A stretch of DNA of 64,000 bases from NCBI RefSeq assembly GCF_004352825.1, contig NZ_SJRW01000002.1:62001-126000 (forward strand), written 5' to 3'. This DNA comes from Luteimonas arsenica. GTDB taxonomy: Bacteria > Pseudomonadota > Gammaproteobacteria > Xanthomonadales > Xanthomonadaceae. The notes beneath the pieces are model-generated. The model was not told the DNA's origin. It worked only from the letters and a program-made list of their open reading frames with translations, and made no database searches. Shown here in pieces: positions 34,464 to 43,492 of this stretch (the stretch's first letter is position 1; each line of letters opens with the position of its first letter). Made by a program: the position numbers and the translations under genes.

Positions 34464-35384
34464 CTACAGGACCATGTCCTCGTAGCTGCGGGGATCGGCG
34501 ACGGGTTCAAGATGCCCGGTCACGACCATGGCCGGGAACTCCGCGACGATCTTCTCGACCAGATCCTCCATGGCGTCATGCCCGCGCTGCACCGTCCATT
34601 CGCCGGGCACCAGCATGTGCATCTCCATGAACTGCCGGGCGCCGGACTCGCGGGTGCGCACCGCGTGGAATTCGATCCGGCCGGGCTCGACATGGGCATC
34701 GAGGATGGCCTGGATCCTGGCGTTGTCCTCCGGCGACAGCGACGCATCCATCAGCCCGGCGGTGGATTCGGACACCAGCCGGTAGCCGGTGACCAGGATG
34801 TTCACGCCCACCAGGATCGCGATCACCGGATCCAGCCAGTTCCAGCCAGTGATCCACGCCAGCCCCAGGCCCAGCACCACGCCGAACGAGGTGTAGACGT
34901 CGGTCATCAGGTGCTTGCCGTCGGCGCGCAGGGTGATCGAGCGGTGCCGGGTGCCGACCCGGATCAGGATCCGCCCGACGATGCCGTTGAGCACGGCGGC
35001 CACCATCGAGATGGCCAGGCCGATGCCCAGCGACTCCAGTGGACGGGGATGGATCAGCCGCTCCACACCCAGGTAGATGATCGAGGCCGCGGCGACGAAC
35101 ACCATGATCCCTTCCAGCGCGGCGGAGAAGTACTCGGCCTTGGTGTGCCCGAAGTGGTGGTCGTCATCGGCGGGGCGGGCGGCGATGGTCAGCGAAACCA
35201 GGGCGACGATCGCCGCCACCAGGTTGACCATCGACTCGGCGGCGTCCGACAGCAGGCCGACCGATCCGGTGATGGCCCAGGCGCTGGCCTTGAGCAGGAC
35301 GGTCAGCACCGCCGTCCCGATCGCAAGCCAGGCGTACTTCCTCAGGTCCGGCCTCGCCGCGGCCGGTTCGCGCGCGTGTTCCAT
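34464..35384 (-). CDS. cation diffusion facilitator (FieF/ZitB-like)
   Basis: The 306-residue protein is a CDF efflux transporter for Zn(II), Fe(II) or similar ions. Six helices are visible. The transport-site residues are in SDAAES (helix 2) and in HLMTDVYTS (helix 5, HxxxD), and a His-rich loop DDDHHFGHTK lies between helices 2 and 3. The cytoplasmic C-terminal domain (EFHAVRTRESGARQFMEMHMLV) is of the usual dimerising ferredoxin-like kind. It is exchanged for protons in known members. The metal cannot be assigned. It is convergent with mnmG. Confidence 0.92.
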   Translation of the reverse strand: MEHAREPAAARPDLRKYAWLAIGTAVLTVLLKASAWAITGSVGLLSDAAESMVNLVAAIVALVSLTIAARPADDDHHFGHTKAEYFSAALEGIMVFVAAASIIYLGVERLIHPRPLESLGIGLAISMVAAVLNGIVGRILIRVGTRHRSITLRADGKHLMTDVYTSFGVVLGLGLAWITGWNWLDPVIAILVGVNILVTGYRLVSESTAGLMDASLSPEDNARIQAILDAHVEPGRIEFHAVRTRESGARQFMEMHMLVPGEWTVQRGHDAMEDLVEKIVAEFPAMVVTGHLEPVADPRSYEDMVL

Positions 35385-35390
35385 GGCGTC

Positions 35391-35396
35391 ATTGTG
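35391..35396 (-). promoter_or_regulatory. -10-like hexamer CACAAT before CDF gene
   Basis: CACAAT, GACGCC, then the ATG at 35384; six-base spacing as for other leaderless candidates. Confidence 0.45.
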
Positions 35397-35443
35397 CCCT
35401 GCCGCCCGCAGTGGTCGCGCCGCGTCCCGGGCGTGGCCCGGCC

Positions 35444-35623
35444 TCAGGCCTGGTCGGGATGCCGCTCCAGCCACTTCGCCAGCTGCTCGCGGTAGTACTG
35501 CAGCTCTTCGCTATAGGTGTCGTTGACGCAGGGGTCGCAGCCGCTGTCGCAGCAGTCGCTGGGCAGGGGCGACTCGGGCGGCACGGGGCGGGGATCGTTG
35601 TCGGGGAGTTTCGGGCTGCTCAC
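35444..35623 (-). CDS. small Cys-rich oxidoreductase-like-domain protein
   Basis: A 59-residue protein starts at a GTG (35623) directly after the DsbB-like gene, with AGGCGG as ribosome binding site. It reads PESPLPSDCCDSGCDPCVNDTY, then EELQYYREQLAKWLERHPDQA. This matches the 'oxidoreductase-like' short domain (CC-x3-C-x2-C pattern), seen as stand-alone small proteins in proteobacteria and at the N-terminus of some eukaryotic proteins. The four cysteines could bind a metal or form disulfides. The function is unknown. It is close below the size limit of many gene callers and easily missed. Confidence 0.85.
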   Translation of the reverse strand: MSSPKLPDNDPRPVPPESPLPSDCCDSGCDPCVNDTYSEELQYYREQLAKWLERHPDQA

Positions 35624-35628
35624 GCCGC

Positions 35629-36024
35629 CTATTTTCGCACCGGCCGCCAGGAAAAGATCAGCAGCACCAGGCCGGTGATGATGAAGATCGCCACGCCCGA
35701 GAGCAGGAAGGGGTCGATGATCCAGGGATCGGCGAGCCTGAATTCACCGGCGTTGATCCGCCGCCAGCCGGCGAAATGCTGGGTCGCGGCCACCACCAGG
35801 CCGAGGCTGGCGAGCGAGGCCGCCAGCCAGCGCGGCAGCCAGTGGCGCAGGTCGGGCAGCAGCATCAGCAGGCCCAGCAGGCCGATCACGGTGCGCTGCG
35901 TGCGGCAGTAGGGGCAGTTGTAGACCAGGCCGGCGAGGTCGACGGCCCAGGTGGCTAGGCTGGCGAGGATGGCGAACGCGGCGATCAGCCGGACGTGGCG
36001 GTGCAGGGTTTCCAGCGTGGGCAT
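35629..36024 (-). CDS. DsbB-like four-helix membrane protein
   Basis: The 131-residue protein has four hydrophobic helices. After the first comes NCPYCRTQRT, which has the C-x2-C-x2-QR pattern of the first redox site of DsbB. The second DsbB cysteine pair is missing: the rest of the protein has no cysteines. It could be a reduced DsbB/VKOR-like quinone reductase relative, or a membrane protein that only resembles one. It is five bases from the small Cys-rich gene, with which it must be co-transcribed. The start at 36024 follows a GGAGCGCCC-type site. Confidence 0.75.
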   Translation of the reverse strand: MPTLETLHRHVRLIAAFAILASLATWAVDLAGLVYNCPYCRTQRTVIGLLGLLMLLPDLRHWLPRWLAASLASLGLVVAATQHFAGWRRINAGEFRLADPWIIDPFLLSGVAIFIITGLVLLIFSWRPVRK

Positions 36025-36141
36025 GGGGCGCTCCTGTGCGGTGCACGCGTGCGTGGCGCGGATGCGTGAATGGGGCCGCGGCACCGTAGCAGTTCCGTCC
36101 GGCACCGGGGGGCGCCGGCCACCATGGCGGGTGGCACTTGC

Positions 36142-36147
36142 TACAAT
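36142..36147 (+). promoter_or_regulatory. -10 hexamer TACAAT before the diguanylate cyclase gene
   Basis: TACAAT, 35 bases before the ATG at 36183, gives a short leader. No clear -35 match was found. The 158-base gap to the DsbB-like gene otherwise shows nothing. Confidence 0.45.
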
Positions 36148-36182
36148 CCACCGCAGACGTGGACAGGGGCGCGTTGACCGGC

Positions 36183-39170
36183 ATGCCAGGACTGGATGCA
36201 TCCATCCCGGCCGCGCGCGCGCGGCTGACGAGCGCGTTCGCCGCGTGGATCCCCGTCTGTGCCTGGCTCGTCCTGGCCCTGGCCGCAGGCCCTGCGCAGG
36301 CACTGGACCCGTCGCTGCCGTCGGAGCGCTACACCGTCACCCGCTGGAGCGCGGACGACGGCCTGCCGCACAGCCAGATCCACGACATCAGCCAGGACCG
36401 CGACGGTTTCCTGTGGGTGGCGACCTGGGAAGGTACGGTGCGCTTCGACGGGCGCGGCTTCCGCGAAGTCGAGTACCTCAACCATCCCGATGGACGCCGC
36501 CTGCCGTCCCGGCGGTTCTGGCGCGAGGCCGATGGCGACCTGCTGGTCGCCGTGGACCACCTCGGTCTGATGCGGGTCGACGGGCGCGGCGATGCGCAGC
36601 CCGCCTGTGCGCAGCATCCCGGACTGGAGGTCATGCGCGTCGCGCGCGGCGGCGACGGGCTGCCCTGGATCGCGGCCAGGGACGGCCTGTACCGGCTGCA
36701 GGCCGATGGTGGATGCGTCCGGCTGGAGCACGGCGATGATCTGGCCGGAATGGACGTGCTGGCGCTGCTGGCGCAGGACGACGGCAGCCTCTGGATCGGC
36801 AATCGGCGCGGGCTGTATCGCTGGCACGAGGGCCGGTTCGAGCCGCTGGGCGAGCGCCTGGGGCTGCCGCCGGGCGAGGTGCGCGGTCTGGAGAAGTCCG
36901 GCGATGGCGACGTCTGGATCGGTGGTGACCACGGCGTGTGGCGGCTGCGCGGCCGGCGCCTGGAGCGCCTGCGCAGCGACCGCGCAGAAGGCCTGCTGCA
37001 CGACAGCAACGGCGCGCTGTGGGTGGCGGCGACCGAAAGCCGGGTGCTGCGCTACTGGCAGGGCGAGTGGCAGCAGCTCGACGAGCGCCACGGCATCGCC
37101 GGCTACGCTTCGGGAGCCCTGTTCGAGGGGCGCGAGGGGCTGATCTGGTTCGGCACCACCCACGGCCTGTTCCGCATCGCCGACGGCCCGGTCTGGGGCA
37201 TCGGGCGGCAGCACGGCCTGGCGAACAACTACGTGCGCAGCCTGCTGCAGACCCCCGATGGACAGGCCTGGATCGGGCATTCGGGCGGCCTGAGCCGGAT
37301 GCGCGGCTCGCGGATCGAAACCGTGATCCCGGGCCCGCACTGGCCGGACGCCTCGTCGGTGCTGTCGATGGCGCGGGCCGCGGACGGCGGCATCTGGGCG
37401 GGCACCTACAACCGCGGCGTGCTGCACGTGGGCGCGGGCCCCGGCGCGCCGGCCAGGGCGCTGGCCGAAGGCGGCAGTCCGCTGGCCAGCGAACAGGTGC
37501 GCGCGCTGCTGGAGGACCGCGACGGCACGCTCTGGATCGGCACCGAACGCGGACTCGTGGCCTGGCGCAAGGGGCGCCTGGAGCCGCGGCCGCTGCCGGA
37601 TCTGCCGCAACTGCCGGTGCGTGCCCTGCACCGGAGCGCCGACGGCTCGCTGTGGATCGGCCTGCTCGGTGGCCTTGCGCACCTGGACGCCGAAGGCCGG
37701 CTGGCGGTGCTGGAGCCGGAGGAGGATTTCCCGGCGCGCTCCGCGCTCGACTTCCGCGACGAGGACGACGGCACGCTGTGGATCGCCAGCGACCGCGGCA
37801 TGCTCCGATACCGCGATGGCCGTTTCCGCCTGTATGGCCGCGAGCAGGGACTCACCGGCAGCGCCCTGTTCCGGATCCTCGGCGACGACCACGGCAACCT
37901 GTGGGTCAGCGGCAACGAAGGCGTGACCCGCATCCCGCGGGCCTCGTTCGACGCCATCGACCGCGGCCAGGCCACGCGCCTGGACATGCAGGCCTTCGCG
38001 CGCGACGACGGCATGCCCAGCCGCCAGTCCAACGGCGGCAGCGCACCGGCGGGCGCGCGCATGGCCAACGGCGACCTGTGGATGCCGACCGCGGAGGGCA
38101 TCGCGGTGTTCGACCCGGCGCGGGTGATGGATGCCTATCGCGGCGAGGTCTCGCTGCGGGTGGACCAGGTGGTTGTGGACGGCAAGGCGGTGGCCACCGG
38201 CGCGACCGAACACGCGGTGCCGGCGGGCGCGCGCCTGGTGATCCGCTATACCGGCATCAGCCTGCGCAACCCCAACGGCCTGCGCTACCGCTACCGCATG
38301 CACGGATTCGACCCGGACTGGATCGAGGCCGGGCAGGCCGACGAGGTGACCTATACCAACCTGCCGCCGGGGCGGTTGCGCTTCGAGGTGCAGGTGGCGC
38401 GGGCGCCGGTCGACTGGTCGCGGCCGGCGAGCACGACCGGGGTCGGCGTCCGCGTGGGTTCGCACTGGTGGACGCAACCCTGGGCGCCGGCGCTGGCCGT
38501 GGCCGTCCTGCTGCTGCTGTTCGTCGCCATCCACCAGTGGCTGGGTCGCCACCAGCGCCGGCGCCAGCGTCGCCTGGAATCGACCGTGGCGCAGCGCACC
38601 GCCGAACTGCGCGAAAAGAACCGCGAACTGGAGGACGCGTCGCGCCAGCGCGAACGGTTGATGGAGCAGCTCGCCCACCAGGCCAGCCACGACCCGCTGA
38701 CCGGCCTGCCCAACCGTCGCGCGAGTGACCAGGCGCTGGCCGCCGCGATCGCGCAGGCCGATGCGACCGGGCGGCCGCTGTGCGTGGCGATCATCGACGT
38801 CGACCGCTTCAAGGCGATCAACGACCGCCACGGCCACCAGACCGGCGACCGCGTGCTGGCGCGCGTGGCGCAGCAGCTGCGCGCGTCGCTGCGGCAGCCG
38901 CCAACCTTCGTGGGTCGCACCGGCGGCGAGGAGTTCCTGGCGGTGATGCGAGAAGCGACGATGCCCGACGCGATCGCCCGGCTGGAGCGCGCGCGCCTGG
39001 ATATCGCCGCCATGCGCCTGGAGCCCGACGGCGAGGTGCTGGCGTGCACGATCAGCATCGGCGTGGTGGCCTACCGCGCGGGCGAGGGTTCCGACGGTGT
39101 GCTGCGGCGCGCGGACGAGGGGCTGTACGAGGCGAAGCGGCGCGGACGCGACCGGATCGTCGCGTCCTGA
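36183..39170 (+). CDS. propeller-sensor diguanylate cyclase
   Basis: The 995-residue membrane protein has a signal peptide (ALAAGPAQA), then about 690 periplasmic residues of two-component-regulator-type propeller repeats (repeated D-G-xx-W-x-A/G units such as DRDGFLWVATWEG and DRDGTLWIGTERG), a Y_Y_Y domain (NPNGLRYRYRMHGFDPDW), a transmembrane helix (about 770-790), a short coiled coil and a GGDEF domain with VDRFKAINDRHGHQTGD and the active-site motif GGEEF. It should make cyclic di-GMP in response to an external ligand. No RxxD product-inhibition site is visible before GGEEF. The ATG at 36183 was preferred to an upstream TTG. Confidence 0.9.
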   Translation: MPGLDASIPAARARLTSAFAAWIPVCAWLVLALAAGPAQALDPSLPSERYTVTRWSADDGLPHSQIHDISQDRDGFLWVATWEGTVRFDGRGFREVEYLNHPDGRRLPSRRFWREADGDLLVAVDHLGLMRVDGRGDAQPACAQHPGLEVMRVARGGDGLPWIAARDGLYRLQADGGCVRLEHGDDLAGMDVLALLAQDDGSLWIGNRRGLYRWHEGRFEPLGERLGLPPGEVRGLEKSGDGDVWIGGDHGVWRLRGRRLERLRSDRAEGLLHDSNGALWVAATESRVLRYWQGEWQQLDERHGIAGYASGALFEGREGLIWFGTTHGLFRIADGPVWGIGRQHGLANNYVRSLLQTPDGQAWIGHSGGLSRMRGSRIETVIPGPHWPDASSVLSMARAADGGIWAGTYNRGVLHVGAGPGAPARALAEGGSPLASEQVRALLEDRDGTLWIGTERGLVAWRKGRLEPRPLPDLPQLPVRALHRSADGSLWIGLLGGLAHLDAEGRLAVLEPEEDFPARSALDFRDEDDGTLWIASDRGMLRYRDGRFRLYGREQGLTGSALFRILGDDHGNLWVSGNEGVTRIPRASFDAIDRGQATRLDMQAFARDDGMPSRQSNGGSAPAGARMANGDLWMPTAEGIAVFDPARVMDAYRGEVSLRVDQVVVDGKAVATGATEHAVPAGARLVIRYTGISLRNPNGLRYRYRMHGFDPDWIEAGQADEVTYTNLPPGRLRFEVQVARAPVDWSRPASTTGVGVRVGSHWWTQPWAPALAVAVLLLLFVAIHQWLGRHQRRRQRRLESTVAQRTAELREKNRELEDASRQRERLMEQLAHQASHDPLTGLPNRRASDQALAAAIAQADATGRPLCVAIIDVDRFKAINDRHGHQTGDRVLARVAQQLRASLRQPPTFVGRTGGEEFLAVMREATMPDAIARLERARLDIAAMRLEPDGEVLACTISIGVVAYRAGEGSDGVLRRADEGLYEAKRRGRDRIVAS

Positions 39171-39179
39171 GCGCGCGCC

Positions 39180-41588
39180 TCAGCTGCGCCTGGCGCGGGC
39201 GAAGGCGTCGGCGAGGGCGTTGTTGGCCGGCGCCGCCGAGGGCTTCGCCGCGCCGCCGCCCGGACGCCCGCCGCGCGGGCCGTTGCCCGGACCATTGCCG
39301 CGCGCGCTGTTACCCGGGCCGTTGCCGCCCGGGCGGTTGCGCGCCTCGCGCCCGCCACCGTCGCGGCGTGCCTCTTCGCGCGCCTCGCGCGGCGCCGGAC
39401 TGTCGTCCAGCCGCCGCGTGAGCGCGATGCGCTTGCGGGCGACGTCGACCTCCAGCACCTTCACCTTGACGATGTCGCCGGCCTTCACCACTTCGCGCGG
39501 GTCCTTCACGTAGCGGTCGGACAGCGCCGAGATATGGACCAGGCCGTCCTGGTGCACGCCGATGTCGACGAAGGCGCCAAACGCCGCGACGTTGCTGACC
39601 ACGCCTTCCAGGATCATGCCCTCGCGCAGGTCCTTGATGTCCTCCACGCCCTCGGCGAACTTCGCCGCCTTGAACTCGGGGCGCGGGTCGCGGCCGGGCT
39701 TTTCCAGCTCGGCGAGGATGTCGCGCACGGTCGGTTCGCCGAAGCGCTCGTCAACAAAGTCGCGGGCTTTCAGCGTGCGCACGAAGCCGCCGTCGCCGAC
39801 CAGGGCCTGGATCGGCTTGCCGGTGGCGGCGACGATGCGCTCGACCACCGGATAGGCCTCGGGATGCACCGCCGATGCGTCCAGCGGCTCGTCGCCGTCG
39901 GCGATGCGCAGGAAGCCGGCGCACTGCTCGAAGGTCTTGTCGCCCAGGCGCGGCACCTTCAGCAGGTCTTTCCGGCGCTTGAACGGGCCGTTGGCGTCGC
40001 GGTGGGTGACGATGTTCTCGGCCACCGTCGACGACAGCCCGGACACGCGCGCGAGCAGGGCGCTGGAGGCGGTGTTCACGTGTACGCCGACCGCGTTCAC
40101 GCAGTCCTCGACGCGGGCATCAAGCGCGCGCGCGAGCTTGTACTGGTCGACGTCGTGCTGGTACTGGCCGACGCCGATCGCCTTGGGCTCGATCTTCACC
40201 AGCTCGGCCAGCGGATCCTGCAGGCGGCGGGCGATCGACACCGCGCCGCGCAGGGAGACGTCGAGGCCGGGGAATTCCTTCGCCGCGAGTTCCGACGCGG
40301 AATACACCGAGGCGCCGGCCTCGCTGACCACGATCTTCTGCATTTTCAGCTCCGGCGCGAGCTTCAGCAGATCCGCGGCCAGGCGGTCGGTCTCGCGCGA
40401 GGCGGTGCCGTTGCCGATGGCGATGAGCTGCACGCCGTGCGCGGTGCACAGCTTCCTCAGCGTGGCCAGCGATGCATCCCACTGCCGCCGCGGCTCGTGC
40501 GGATAGATGGTGTCGGTGGCGACCAGCTTGCCGGTGGCGTCGACCACGGCGACCTTCACCCCGGTGCGCAGGCCGGGGTCGAGGCCGAGCACGGACTTCG
40601 GGCCGGCGGGCGCGGCCAGCATCAGGTCGACGAGGTTGTCGCCGAACACGGTGATCGCCTCGGCCTCGGCCTTCTCGCGCGCCTGGGTGAACAGGTCGAG
40701 CATCAGGTGCAGCTGCAGCTTGGCGCGCCAGGCCAGGCGGCAGGCGTTGAGCAGCCAGGCGTCGGCGGGGCGGCCGGCGGCCCGTATGCCGGCGTGCAGG
40801 GCGACGCGGCCCTCGGCGTAGGCGTTGCCGGCTTCGATGTCGGCACCGGGGTCGAGTTCGAGCTGCAGGAATTCCTCGCGGCGGCCGCGGAACAGCGCCA
40901 GCAGGCGGTGCGACGGGATCTTCGCCAGCGGTTCGGCGTGGTCGAAGTAGTCGCGGAACTTCTCGCCGGCGGTTTCCTTGCCTTCGGCGACCTTCGAGCG
41001 GATCACGCCGGCGCTGGACAGCCACTCGCGCAGTTCGCCGACCAGGGTGGCGTCCTCGCCCCAGCGTTCGAGCAGGATCGCGCGTGCGCCTTCCAGCGCG
41101 GCCTTGGCATCGGCCACGCCCTTGTCGGCGTCGACGAAGCCGGCGGCGAAGTCTTCCGGCACCTGCGAGGGATCGGCCAGCAGGCCGTCGGCCAGCGGCT
41201 CCAGCCCGGCCTCGCGCGCGATCTGCGCGCGGGTGCGGCGCTTCGGCTTGTAGGGCAGGTACAGGTCTTCCAGCCGCGCCTTGCTGTCGGCGGCTTCAAT
41301 GTCGGCGCGCAGTTCGTCACTGAGCTTGCCTTGTTCGTCGATGCTGGCAAGGATCGCGGCGCGGCGGTCCTCCAGCTCGCGCAGGTAGCCCAGGCGCACT
41401 TCGAGGTCGCGCAGCTGGGTGTCGTCCAGGCCGCCGGTGACTTCCTTGCGGTAGCGGGCGATGAAGGGCACGGTCGCGCCTTCGTCGAGCAGGCCCACGG
41501 CGGCTTCGACCTGGCTGCGTTGGGCGCCGATCTCCTCGGCGATGGTCTGGGCGATCTTGCGCGCGAGCGCGGGGGACACTTCGGGCAT
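39180..41588 (-). CDS. tex: Tex-family RNA-binding protein
   Basis: The 802-residue protein has the Tex layout: N-terminal helical domain ([17 protein letters not shown]), YqgF-like domain ([18 protein letters not shown]), helix-hairpin-helix region ([20 protein letters not shown]) and an S1 RNA-binding domain ([31 protein letters not shown]). After the S1 domain is an unusual tail of about 70 residues with Arg-Gly/Asn-Gly repeats ([17 protein letters not shown]). Tex affects transcription of toxin and stress genes in Bordetella and pneumococcus. The start [11 protein letters not shown] fits the family. The gene is convergent with the diguanylate cyclase gene. Confidence 0.95.
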   Translation of the reverse strand: MPEVSPALARKIAQTIAEEIGAQRSQVEAAVGLLDEGATVPFIARYRKEVTGGLDDTQLRDLEVRLGYLRELEDRRAAILASIDEQGKLSDELRADIEAADSKARLEDLYLPYKPKRRTRAQIAREAGLEPLADGLLADPSQVPEDFAAGFVDADKGVADAKAALEGARAILLERWGEDATLVGELREWLSSAGVIRSKVAEGKETAGEKFRDYFDHAEPLAKIPSHRLLALFRGRREEFLQLELDPGADIEAGNAYAEGRVALHAGIRAAGRPADAWLLNACRLAWRAKLQLHLMLDLFTQAREKAEAEAITVFGDNLVDLMLAAPAGPKSVLGLDPGLRTGVKVAVVDATGKLVATDTIYPHEPRRQWDASLATLRKLCTAHGVQLIAIGNGTASRETDRLAADLLKLAPELKMQKIVVSEAGASVYSASELAAKEFPGLDVSLRGAVSIARRLQDPLAELVKIEPKAIGVGQYQHDVDQYKLARALDARVEDCVNAVGVHVNTASSALLARVSGLSSTVAENIVTHRDANGPFKRRKDLLKVPRLGDKTFEQCAGFLRIADGDEPLDASAVHPEAYPVVERIVAATGKPIQALVGDGGFVRTLKARDFVDERFGEPTVRDILAELEKPGRDPRPEFKAAKFAEGVEDIKDLREGMILEGVVSNVAAFGAFVDIGVHQDGLVHISALSDRYVKDPREVVKAGDIVKVKVLEVDVARKRIALTRRLDDSPAPREAREEARRDGGGREARNRPGGNGPGNSARGNGPGNGPRGGRPGGGAAKPSAAPANNALADAFARARRS

Positions 41589-41712
41589 CAGGAGGCTTGC
41601 ATCGTGCGGCCAGGGCCGCGGAACCGCCGATTGTCGCCCCCTGCCGCGGCGCGCGGTACCCGTTGACAGGGGCGCGCGGCTGCGCTGCGCGGGCGCCCGG
41701 CAGCCGCTGGCT

Positions 41713-42174
41713 TCAGACGCGACGCACCGATGATCCAGCATCCGCGCGGCGGCGCCAGGGCAGCGGCAGCCCGAACAGCATCAGCGCAGCCCACGCGATC
41801 CGGCTGGAAAGGCTTTCCCGGTCGGGCGCCAGCAGCGCATCGGGCTCGCGCCGGGCACCGCCCGCCGCGCCCCTGCCGTCCACGCCACACGCCCCGTGGT
41901 CCCGTCCCTCGCGGTCCTCGCGGTCTTCGCGAGAGACCGTGTCTTCATCAAGCGCGTACTCGCCGGCCTCCAGCGCCGCCAGCACCCGCCGCGCATGCAT
42001 GACCTGTTCGTCCGGCACGCGCAGGCGCATGCCGCCGATCGCCAGCCGCCACTCCCAGTTGGCGATCGCGGTGCCGGTGTCGTCCAGGCGCGCGGGGATG
42101 CCTTCGGCCTGCAGCAGGCCGAGCGCGAGCTGCGCTTCGATCGGATCGGAGTAGGCGGCGACGGTGGTGAACAT
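41713..42174 (-). CDS. DUF2007-domain protein
   Basis: The 153-residue protein opens with a DUF2007 domain ([30 protein letters not shown]), a small ACT-like fold thought to sense ligands, with [15 protein letters not shown] as the second half. A charged linker ([12 protein letters not shown]) leads to a hydrophobic stretch of about 18 residues near the C-terminus ([15 protein letters not shown]), possibly a membrane anchor. The function is unknown. It is divergent from the sialidase-like lipoprotein. Confidence 0.8.
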   Translation of the reverse strand: MFTTVAAYSDPIEAQLALGLLQAEGIPARLDDTGTAIANWEWRLAIGGMRLRVPDEQVMHARRVLAALEAGEYALDEDTVSREDREDREGRDHGACGVDGRGAAGGARREPDALLAPDRESLSSRIAWAALMLFGLPLPWRRRADAGSSVRRV

Positions 42175-42189
42175 GTCCGGGGCCTACGG

Positions 42190-42195
42190 TACGCT
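42190..42195 (+). promoter_or_regulatory. -10 hexamer TACGCT, leaderless start
   Basis: TACGCT, GCGACC, then the ATG at 42202; the overlapping TACGGT (42185-42190) is an alternative. Confidence 0.5.
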
Positions 42196-42201
42196 GCGAC
42201 C

Positions 42202-43476
42202 ATGCGTACCGCCATCCTTGCCCTCGCCGTGCTGGGCCTCGTCGCCGGCTGCGGCGGCGAGGCGCCGGCCCCCGCCGCTTCCGCCGGCCCCTCGATCGAT
42301 CCCGCCGTCGAGCGCGTGGTCGAGGACTGGCCGCTGCCGGCCATGCTGCCCGGCTCGGCCCTGCCCGACCTGGTATCGGTGGACGGCGGCAAGCTGCTGC
42401 TGTCGTGGACCAACTCGCAGCGCGGCCGCCGCCACATCCTGCAGTTCTCCAGCTACGACGTGGCCGGACAGCGCTGGGAAACCGCGCCGGCCACGATCGC
42501 GGTCGGCAACAGCATGTTCGTGAACTGGGCCGACACGCCGCACATCATGGCCACGCGCGACGGCGCGCTGTGGGCGCACTGGCTGCAGAAGAACGGCGAC
42601 GCGCCCTACGCCTACGACGTGATGCTCGCGACCTCGCGCGACGGCGGCCGCCGCTGGAGCGAGCCGGTCAGCCCGCACGACGACGGCACGCAGACCGAGC
42701 ACGGCTTCGTCTCGCTGTGGCCGCGGGCCGACGGCGGGCTGGGCATCGCCTGGCTGGACGGCCGCAACACGGCGGCCCGCGGCGACGGGCACGGCGAGCA
42801 TGCCGGTGCCATGACCCTGCGCGCGTCCGGCATCGACGGCGCCCTGCGCCGCAGCGCCGACGTCGAGATCGACGCCCGCGTCTGCGACTGCTGCCAGACC
42901 AGCGCCGCGGTCACCGCGCGCGGACCGCTGCTGGTCTACCGCGGCCGCAGCGAGGGCGAGATCCGCGACATCCTCGCCACCCGCCTCGACGGCGAGGCCT
43001 GGACCGCGCCCAAGCCGGTGCATGCCGACGGCTGGGAAATGCCCGCCTGCCCGGTCAACGGACCCTCGGTGGCCGCCGAAGGCGAGACGGCCGTGGTCGG
43101 CTGGTACACCGCCGCCGGTGGCGAGCCCGAGGTCCGCATCGCCGCCAGCAGCGATGCCGGCGACAGCTTCGCCGCACCGGTGGTGGTCGATGCCGGCGAG
43201 GCCGTGCACGGCCGCGTCGCCGTCGCGCTCGCCGACGGCCAGGCCTGGGTGCTGTGGCTGCGCGAGGACGCCGACGGCCAGTCGATCTGGCTGTCGCGGC
43301 GCTCGCCCGACCTCGCCACCGAGCACCAGCGGCTGCAGGTGGCCGCGCTCGCCGGCCGCGGCCGCGGCACCGGCTTCCCGCAGCTGGCGGTGGCCGCCGG
43401 CATCGCCCACGTGGTGTGGACCGATGTCGACAATGGCGTCGCCGGCCTGCGCGGCGCGCGCCTGGTCACCCGATAG
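42202..43476 (+). CDS. sialidase-like (Asp-box) lipoprotein
   Basis: The 424-residue product has a lipoprotein signal (LVAGC, Cys17) and a six-bladed-propeller-like mature part. An Asp-box is visible in SRDGGRRWSEPV and a degenerate one in SSDAGDSFAAPV. The segment DARVCDCCQTSAAVTARG holds three close cysteines, unusual for sialidases. The catalytic Arg triad and Tyr/Glu of true sialidases could not be placed, so substrate cleavage is doubtful. It probably lies at the cell envelope and may bind glycans or another ligand. Confidence 0.75.
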   Translation: MRTAILALAVLGLVAGCGGEAPAPAASAGPSIDPAVERVVEDWPLPAMLPGSALPDLVSVDGGKLLLSWTNSQRGRRHILQFSSYDVAGQRWETAPATIAVGNSMFVNWADTPHIMATRDGALWAHWLQKNGDAPYAYDVMLATSRDGGRRWSEPVSPHDDGTQTEHGFVSLWPRADGGLGIAWLDGRNTAARGDGHGEHAGAMTLRASGIDGALRRSADVEIDARVCDCCQTSAAVTARGPLLVYRGRSEGEIRDILATRLDGEAWTAPKPVHADGWEMPACPVNGPSVAAEGETAVVGWYTAAGGEPEVRIAASSDAGDSFAAPVVVDAGEAVHGRVAVALADGQAWVLWLREDADGQSIWLSRRSPDLATEHQRLQVAALAGRGRGTGFPQLAVAAGIAHVVWTDVDNGVAGLRGARLVTR

Positions 43477-43492
43477 GCCCGGGGGGCGTCTG

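Noticed and set aside
36138-36182. TTG start for the diguanylate cyclase
   Set aside because: It overlaps the -10 hexamer TACAAT, and the ATG at 36183 leaves a complete signal peptide.
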